Assembly (NCBI RefSeq): GCF_900086585.1
Contig: NZ_FLKM01000008.1
Location: forward strand, 496,001 to 560,000
DNA from: Emergencia timonensis
GTDB lineage: Bacteria; Bacillota; Clostridia; Peptostreptococcales; Anaerovoracaceae
DNA length: 64,000 nt
Direction: 5' to 3'
Under the pieces are notes generated by a model. The model worked only from the letters and a program-made list of their open reading frames with translations, had not been told where the DNA came from and made no database searches. Of the stretch, positions 59,790-64,000 are shown piece after piece (within the stretch, counting starts at the first letter, position 1; every line of letters begins with the position of its first letter). Both the position numbers and the translations under genes were made by a program.

Positions 59790-60371
59790 TTATGCATGGG
59801 CTTTTTTCTCTTCACCTTTTTTGTCTTCTTCTCGGGATTGCTTTACCAACTCTGCGCCCAAGCGCATCGCTTTGATATTGAGTTCTTCCGTTCCTTTTGG
59901 AATGTGATTGAGAACGGCTTCTTCCAAGGACTTCACCGATGCAATCTGCAGCGCCTCGTTGACTGCACCGACTGCGATGATATTTGCCGCCATAGGATTT
60001 TTGATTACTTCCTTTGCAGAACAGAGAATCGGCAGGGACAAAACCTCGTGCTTAGCACGGAACCTCAGCGGTACGTCGATTTCTTCGTCTACGATGATGA
60101 CCGTGTCCGGACCAATTTTCTTGGAATACTTGTTAAAAGAAATCTGTGTCAGGGATAAGAGCAGGGAAGGAATCTCCACCTTCGTATAATTAATATTCTT
60201 TTCATCTATGATGGTCTCAGCCTTGCACATGCCGCCTCTGGCCTCCGGTCCGTAGGATTGAGATTGAACGACCTTTTTTCCGTCGAGGAATGCGGCCTCT
60301 GCGATGATGATGGTGCCGAGGATGACCCCCTGCCCACCAGAACCTGTGAATCTGAGTTGTTCTTTAGCCAT
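59790..60371 (-). CDS. korC: 2-oxoacid:ferredoxin oxidoreductase, gamma subunit
   Basis: The 193-residue protein has the gamma-domain start RFTGSGGQGVILGTI and the SYGPEARGG motif. It is the fourth gene of a four-subunit 2-oxoacid:ferredoxin oxidoreductase operon and overlaps the beta gene by one base. A charged tail (KKGEEKKAHA) ends the protein. Confidence 0.9.
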   Translation of the reverse strand: MAKEQLRFTGSGGQGVILGTIIIAEAAFLDGKKVVQSQSYGPEARGGMCKAETIIDEKNINYTKVEIPSLLLSLTQISFNKYSKKIGPDTVIIVDEEIDVPLRFRAKHEVLSLPILCSAKEVIKNPMAANIIAVGAVNEALQIASVKSLEEAVLNHIPKGTEELNIKAMRLGAELVKQSREEDKKGEEKKAHA

Positions 60372-61192
60372 TATTTTGCACCTCCAGCTTTGCGAATGAT
60401 TTCGTCATAGAGTTCTGTGTATTCAGGGCGAACTGTGCGGGACATTTCGCCGATGAGGACTTTGCCTTCTAATTCTTCTGGCGTCATCTTTTCTGCCTTC
60501 TTTATGTCTATGCAGTTCTGCTCCTGCCAGTGCATCATCTGCACTGCGCTGCCTTTCTTGTTTTTACGGCCATAGTAGGTCGGACAGATGCTGACGCCTT
60601 CTATGATTGAAAAGCCTTTGTTCTTGATACCGTTTTCGATCAATTTGATCATCTGTGGAACATGATAGCAGTCGCCTCTGGCTGTGTAAGTGGCACCGGC
60701 AGCTTCTGCCAGCTTCGGAATATCGAAATCTCCATCGATGTTTCCGTATGGAGCTGTGGTTCCCTTCTCGCCTGTTGGCGTCGTCGGAGAATACTGGCCG
60801 CCAGTCATACCGTAAATGCTGTTGTTAAATACGACTACAGTTAAATCTATATTTCTTCTGGCTGCGTGGATCAGGTGATTGCCTCCAATGGCAGTCGCAT
60901 CGCCGTCACCCGTGATGACGATGACGTGCATGTCTGGCTGTGCCATTTTGATGCCGGTTGCAAAAGCGATGGGCCTGCCGTGAGTGGTGTGCAGCGTATT
61001 GTAATCCATGTATCCGGCGGCGCGTGAGGAGCAGCCGATACCGCTGACGATGCTGACCTTTTCTCTCTCTAAGCCCAGGTTTTCAATTGCCTGGCAGACA
61101 TCTCTCATCAAAATGCCATGTCCGCATCCAGGACACCAGATGTGAGGAAGTCTCTTTGTTCGCATTGTGTTCTGTACTAATTGGCTTGGCAT
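60371..61192 (-). CDS. korB: 2-oxoacid:ferredoxin oxidoreductase, beta subunit (thiamine diphosphate)
   Basis: The 273-residue protein has the Fe-S/TPP start WCPGCGHG, the thiamine-diphosphate motif GDGDATAIGGNH and GMTGGQYSPTTP, as in the 2-oxoglutarate type. It decarboxylates the 2-oxoacid and passes electrons to ferredoxin while forming acyl-CoA. It starts directly after the alpha gene. 2-Oxoglutarate is the favoured substrate by motif, and histidine degradation would supply glutamate, but branched-chain 2-oxoacids cannot be excluded. Confidence 0.9.
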   Translation of the reverse strand: MPSQLVQNTMRTKRLPHIWCPGCGHGILMRDVCQAIENLGLEREKVSIVSGIGCSSRAAGYMDYNTLHTTHGRPIAFATGIKMAQPDMHVIVITGDGDATAIGGNHLIHAARRNIDLTVVVFNNSIYGMTGGQYSPTTPTGEKGTTAPYGNIDGDFDIPKLAEAAGATYTARGDCYHVPQMIKLIENGIKNKGFSIIEGVSICPTYYGRKNKKGSAVQMMHWQEQNCIDIKKAEKMTPEELEGKVLIGEMSRTVRPEYTELYDEIIRKAGGAK

Positions 61193-61193
61193 G

Positions 61194-62336
61194 TTATTCT
61201 TCCTCCTCTACTATTTTTCTGAAGATTTCTTTCGGGGAAATGGTAGTCCCATTGACTTTTCCGATAAATTCGACCTTTGTATCGCCTTTGATGATTCCTT
61301 CCACAGTGAGCAGGACCTGACCGTAGTTGTGTTCTACGACGATGAGTCTTTTCAGTTGTTTTGCACGTTCTATCAGTTCGTGCTCTGGGAAAGGCCATAG
61401 GGTTACTGGACGGAACATGCCCACTTTGTAGCCTTCTTCTCTCGCCATCTCGATGGCACCTTGGACGGCTCTGGTCGTTCCGCCGTAGCAGACGATGCCG
61501 ATCTCCGCATCTTCCATTTCTTCTTCTTCAAATTCCAAAATGCCGCTGTACTTGTAGACTTTGATTTTTTCCATCAGCCTTGAGCCTTCTTCGCCGGCGA
61601 TCTTGTTATCGTTGGTCGGAAAGCCTGCCGCATCGTGGAACAGCCCTGTGATGTTGTAGAGGTTGCCTTTGCCGAAGGAGGTCATATGTGGTACGTATTG
61701 ACCTTCGCCGAAGGCATAGGGCATGGAACTGATCATCTGTGTGTTTCGATTGTGAATTTCCAGTTCATCTGTCGGAATCAGCTCGCAGCCCTCTCTCATG
61801 TGGCCTACGATTTCATCCATCAGCAGAATGACCGGTGTTCTGAACCGTTCAGCCAGATTAAAGGCTCTGACCGTCTGGTTATATGTATCTTGAACGGAAC
61901 AAGGACAGATTGCAATGACAGGATGGTCACCGTGGGTGCCCCACTTTGCCTGCATGACGTCGCCTTGTGAAGGTGATGTTGGAAGTCCCGTGGAAGGACC
62001 GGACCGCATGACGTCGACAATCACGATAGGAATTTCGGCAATGGTCGCATAACCGATATTTTCCTGTTTGAGCGAGAACCCTGGACCGGAGGTAGCGGTC
62101 ATCGCCTTCATTCCTGCCACCGATGCACCGAGGGCAGCAGCGATGCCTGCAATCTCATCTTCCATCTGCATAAATTTGCCGCCTACCTGGGGAAGTCTCA
62201 CTGCGCTTCGCTCTGCAATTTCGGTAGAAGGTGTAATCGGATATCCGGCGTAAAACCTCATCCCGGCCGCAATTGCTCCTTCTACACAGGCTTCGTTGCC
62301 CTGCAGCAATTGAAATCTCTTCTGTTCGTTTGCCAT
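61194..62336 (-). CDS. korA: 2-oxoacid:ferredoxin oxidoreductase, alpha subunit
   Basis: The 380-residue protein has GYPITPSTEIAE, a QMEDEIAGIAAALGAS helix and TSGPGFSLKQE, the conserved TPP pyrimidine-side contacts. It lacks the gamma fusion, which is encoded separately downstream. It begins one base after the korD stop codon. It is the core of a KorDABC complex. Confidence 0.92.
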   Translation of the reverse strand: MANEQKRFQLLQGNEACVEGAIAAGMRFYAGYPITPSTEIAERSAVRLPQVGGKFMQMEDEIAGIAAALGASVAGMKAMTATSGPGFSLKQENIGYATIAEIPIVIVDVMRSGPSTGLPTSPSQGDVMQAKWGTHGDHPVIAICPCSVQDTYNQTVRAFNLAERFRTPVILLMDEIVGHMREGCELIPTDELEIHNRNTQMISSMPYAFGEGQYVPHMTSFGKGNLYNITGLFHDAAGFPTNDNKIAGEEGSRLMEKIKVYKYSGILEFEEEEMEDAEIGIVCYGGTTRAVQGAIEMAREEGYKVGMFRPVTLWPFPEHELIERAKQLKRLIVVEHNYGQVLLTVEGIIKGDTKVEFIGKVNGTTISPKEIFRKIVEEEE

Positions 62337-62337
62337 G

Positions 62338-62538
62338 TTACATCGCCTCCTTTTCTACCCAGATCGCGTAGTCAGGACAGCGCTGTTCGCAGAGACCGCA
62401 GCAGATGCAGGCCTCGGGGCTCTTCACCACTATTTTTTCATGCTCTAATACCAGTACTTTTTTTGGACAGAACTCGACGCAGTATCCGCAGCCTTTGCAC
62501 CATGCGGGTTCCACGACGAGTCTTTTACCATTCGCCAT
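62338..62538 (-). CDS. korD: 2-oxoacid:ferredoxin oxidoreductase, delta subunit (2x4Fe-4S ferredoxin)
   Basis: The 66-residue ferredoxin has two 4Fe-4S motifs, CKGCGYCVEFCP and CICCGLCEQRCP. It relays electrons from the complex to free ferredoxin. The ATG at 62538 has GAGGTG 6 bases upstream; a GTG at 62547 overlaps that site. It is the first gene of the korDABC operon. Confidence 0.9.
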   Translation of the reverse strand: MANGKRLVVEPAWCKGCGYCVEFCPKKVLVLEHEKIVVKSPEACICCGLCEQRCPDYAIWVEKEAM

Positions 62539-63109
62539 TTCTTTCACCTCTTAGTTCGTTTTCATTTATAAATATACCTTCAAAGGAAGGTGTTCATTTA
62601 TGAATATAGCACAAATTCCCCGAAAATAGAGGAAAAAACATTTTCTATACGATTATACATTATACGAAATTTATGACGGTTTTTACTGCACAAATCTTCC
62701 AATAGCGCTGCAACAAAACGAAAGCAGTTTTTTGCCGCCAACAGGTTGGAAGTTATAGCGATTTTTAGTCGTAAATAATTTGCGGAAGTAGACATATTTG
62801 ACGATGTTTTCCTCATAAAATATAAGAAAATCAAGTTTCAAATAGTATTTTATATTGAAATAATATTTTCATGAAAATTATTATAAATTGAAAAATGACT
62901 AAAAAAACATAACGATTGCAACGAATATATAATAAAACAGAAAATTTATAAAATAATGAAAATTAATTAATTTGACTTGACATTTGAATTGACGAAGCTT
63001 AGAATGAAGTTGAAATATTAATTTCTAATTTTAATAAAAACTGAAATTTTTATAACATTATTTCAGTGAAAAATAAGCATCACATTTAAAATTGCGGGAG
63101 GAAAAAACT
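62539..63109. other. AT-rich divergent promoter region between two oxidoreductase operons
   Basis: About 570 bp without a gene. The right side carries a strong plus-strand promoter (62978-63006). The middle 350 bp is very AT-rich with no structure I can name. The minus-strand operon must start somewhere near 62560-62650, but I see no clear promoter. Confidence 0.6.
62978..63006 (+). promoter_or_regulatory. Promoter of the second oxidoreductase operon
   Basis: A perfect TTGACA (62978-62983), a 17-bp spacer and TAGAAT (63001-63006). About 100 bp of leader follows before the ferredoxin start. Confidence 0.75.
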
Positions 63110-63310
63110 ATGGCGACATTGAACTTGAACGTCGAAAGGTGCAAGAGCTGCAGTTACTGCATTATCTCTTGTCCGAAAAAAGCGCTGCAACTTTCCGGCT
63201 CACTGAACAAGGAAGGTTACGACTACGTTATTGTTGATGATGACAAATGCATTCGGTGCGGGATCTGTTATACAGTCTGTCCGGACAATGTATTTGAAAT
63301 CGCAGAGTAG
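63110..63310 (+). CDS. 4Fe-4S ferredoxin subunit of a second 2-oxoacid oxidoreductase
   Basis: The 66-residue protein has two clusters, CKSCSYCIISCP and CIRCGICYTVCP, and the same length as korD on the other side. It precedes an alpha subunit gene by 18 bp, the VorD/delta arrangement. GGGAGG precedes ATG 63110. It transfers electrons from the complex to ferredoxin. Confidence 0.9.
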   Translation: MATLNLNVERCKSCSYCIISCPKKALQLSGSLNKEGYDYVIVDDDKCIRCGICYTVCPDNVFEIAE

Positions 63311-63328
63311 GTGTTGGAGGTGAACGAC

Positions 63329-64000
63329 ATGAAAAAAATGTGGAAAGGCAATCACGCTATTGCCGAGGCGGCGCTGAGAGCAGGCTGCCAGTTTTATGCA
63401 GGATACCCTATTACACCGCAGACAGAAGTAGGAGAATATCTGTCCAGCAGAATGCCTGAACTGGGAAGGACCTTCCTGCAGGCCGAGAATGAAATGTCCG
63501 CAGTCTATATGATCTTCGGTTCCTACGCCTGTGGCATGCGCTCTATGACCAGCTCCTCCGGCCCGGGATTTTCTCTGAAACAGGAAGGTATCGCCTATAT
63601 GTGCGCTAACAATTATCCGGCAGTCTTTGCTAACGTTCAGCGCTGGGGTCCAGGACTGGGGACGCTGGATTCTGCGCAGACAGATTATCTGAGAGATACG
63701 AGGGGCGGCGGCAACGGCGATTACAGAGTCATCGTCTATGCGCCAAACAGTATTCAGGAAACCGTTGACCTGATGTACAACGCCTTTGATGTGGCAGAGA
63801 AATACAGAAATCCGGTGGAAATCATGTCAGAAGCGGCATTGGGGCAGATGATGGAGCCTGTCGCTTTCCCTGAATTTAAGGAACGGACGGAGGATCTGGG
63901 CTGGACCTTTGACGGAACCAACAGACCGCATGGGAGAATTGAAAACCCAGAGAAACCCGGCTTTGTAAGAAACAAGATCAAGACCATGGAAGAAAACGAG
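63329..64000 (+). CDS. 2-oxoacid:ferredoxin oxidoreductase alpha subunit (3' end outside window)
   Basis: The frame is open from ATG 63329 (GGAGGTG upstream) to the last base of the window, giving 224 residues. GYPITPQTEVGEYLS, EMSAVYMIFGS and SSGPGFSLKQEGI are the alpha-subunit signatures. The QRWGPGLGT segment and the separate small ferredoxin resemble the 3-methyl-2-oxobutanoate (VorB) type more than the korA type across the divergent region, but I could not compare them with tools. Beta and gamma genes should follow outside the window. Confidence 0.85.
   Translation, partial: MKKMWKGNHAIAEAALRAGCQFYAGYPITPQTEVGEYLSSRMPELGRTFLQAENEMSAVYMIFGSYACGMRSMTSSSGPGFSLKQEGIAYMCANNYPAVFANVQRWGPGLGTLDSAQTDYLRDTRGGGNGDYRVIVYAPNSIQETVDLMYNAFDVAEKYRNPVEIMSEAALGQMMEPVAFPEFKERTEDLGWTFDGTNRPHGRIENPEKPGFVRNKIKTMEENE

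Overview
The window reads as a chromosome segment of a strictly anaerobic Bacillota of class Clostridia. The reasons are the moderate-to-low GC base use, strong AGGAGG-type ribosome binding sites, a glycyl radical enzyme with its activase, rubredoxins, two 2-oxoacid:ferredoxin oxidoreductases, the clostridial histidine fermentation route through glutamate formiminotransferase and cyclodeaminase, an Agr peptide system, and the rpsF-ssb-rpsR order. An amino-acid-fermenting gut-type lineage such as Anaerovoracaceae/Family XIII is my guess and is not proven by the sequence. I saw no rRNA, tRNA, phage, transposase or CRISPR array.

Layout. 1-1.5 kb: end of an Asp/Glu racemase-family gene and an aspartate-dehydrogenase-like gene. 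1.7-7 kb: LysR regulator, glycyl radical enzyme of unassigned substrate, its radical-SAM activase and an AroE-like dehydrogenase. 7-9.9 kb: complete agr-type quorum-sensing locus, including a 48-residue AgrD precursor and a LytTR operator. 10-11.7 kb: ECF sigma/anti-sigma pair and three tandem 94-bp repeats. 11.7-17 kb: thioredoxin, acyltransferase, PAP2, CysK, PucR regulator and two rubredoxin genes. 17-18.7 kb: diguanylate cyclase and an AT-rich gap. 18.7-25.5 kb: DUF2148 ferredoxin-like protein, MFS/VOC/beta-helix operon with a divergent LysR, LysO exporter, orphan LytTR regulator. 25.5-28 kb: XRE-Uma2 protein, a structured repeat and an MDR oxidoreductase. 27.8-31.3 kb: candidate structured RNA, then ECF sigma/membrane protein/ABC transporter operon. 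31.4-35.2 kb: nucleotidyltransferase, GNAT/MerR pair and the S6-SSB-S18 operon. 35.4-43.2 kb: large cell-wall adhesin, stand-alone hisD, sigma/anti-sigma pair, L,D-transpeptidase. 43.8-51.5 kb: histidine degradation operon (hutH, hutU, HD hydrolase, hutI, fchA, ftcD, GntR). 51.6-59.7 kb: c-di-GMP signalling protein, lipoprotein, aberrant amidohydrolase, DUF2284 protein, HAD phosphatase, NhaC antiporter. 59.8-64 kb: two divergently arranged 2-oxoacid:ferredoxin oxidoreductase operons, the second cut by the window end.

How it works together. Histidine is converted to glutamate plus a one-carbon unit on tetrahydrofolate. The ferredoxin oxidoreductases turn 2-oxoacids into acyl-CoA and reduced ferredoxin, and the NhaC antiporter lies next to them. 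The most unusual material is (1) two loci, 26.4 and 43.3 kb, with the same stem-internal loop-stem architecture, covarying stems and a third competing strand; (2) a roughly 200-nt branched structured element upstream of an ECF sigma operon; (3) a glycyl radical enzyme with an altered pocket motif and a Cys-Cys-Cys tail, clustered with a shikimate-dehydrogenase-like protein; and (4) an operon of a cytoplasmic beta-helix protein, a VOC enzyme and an MFS carrier.
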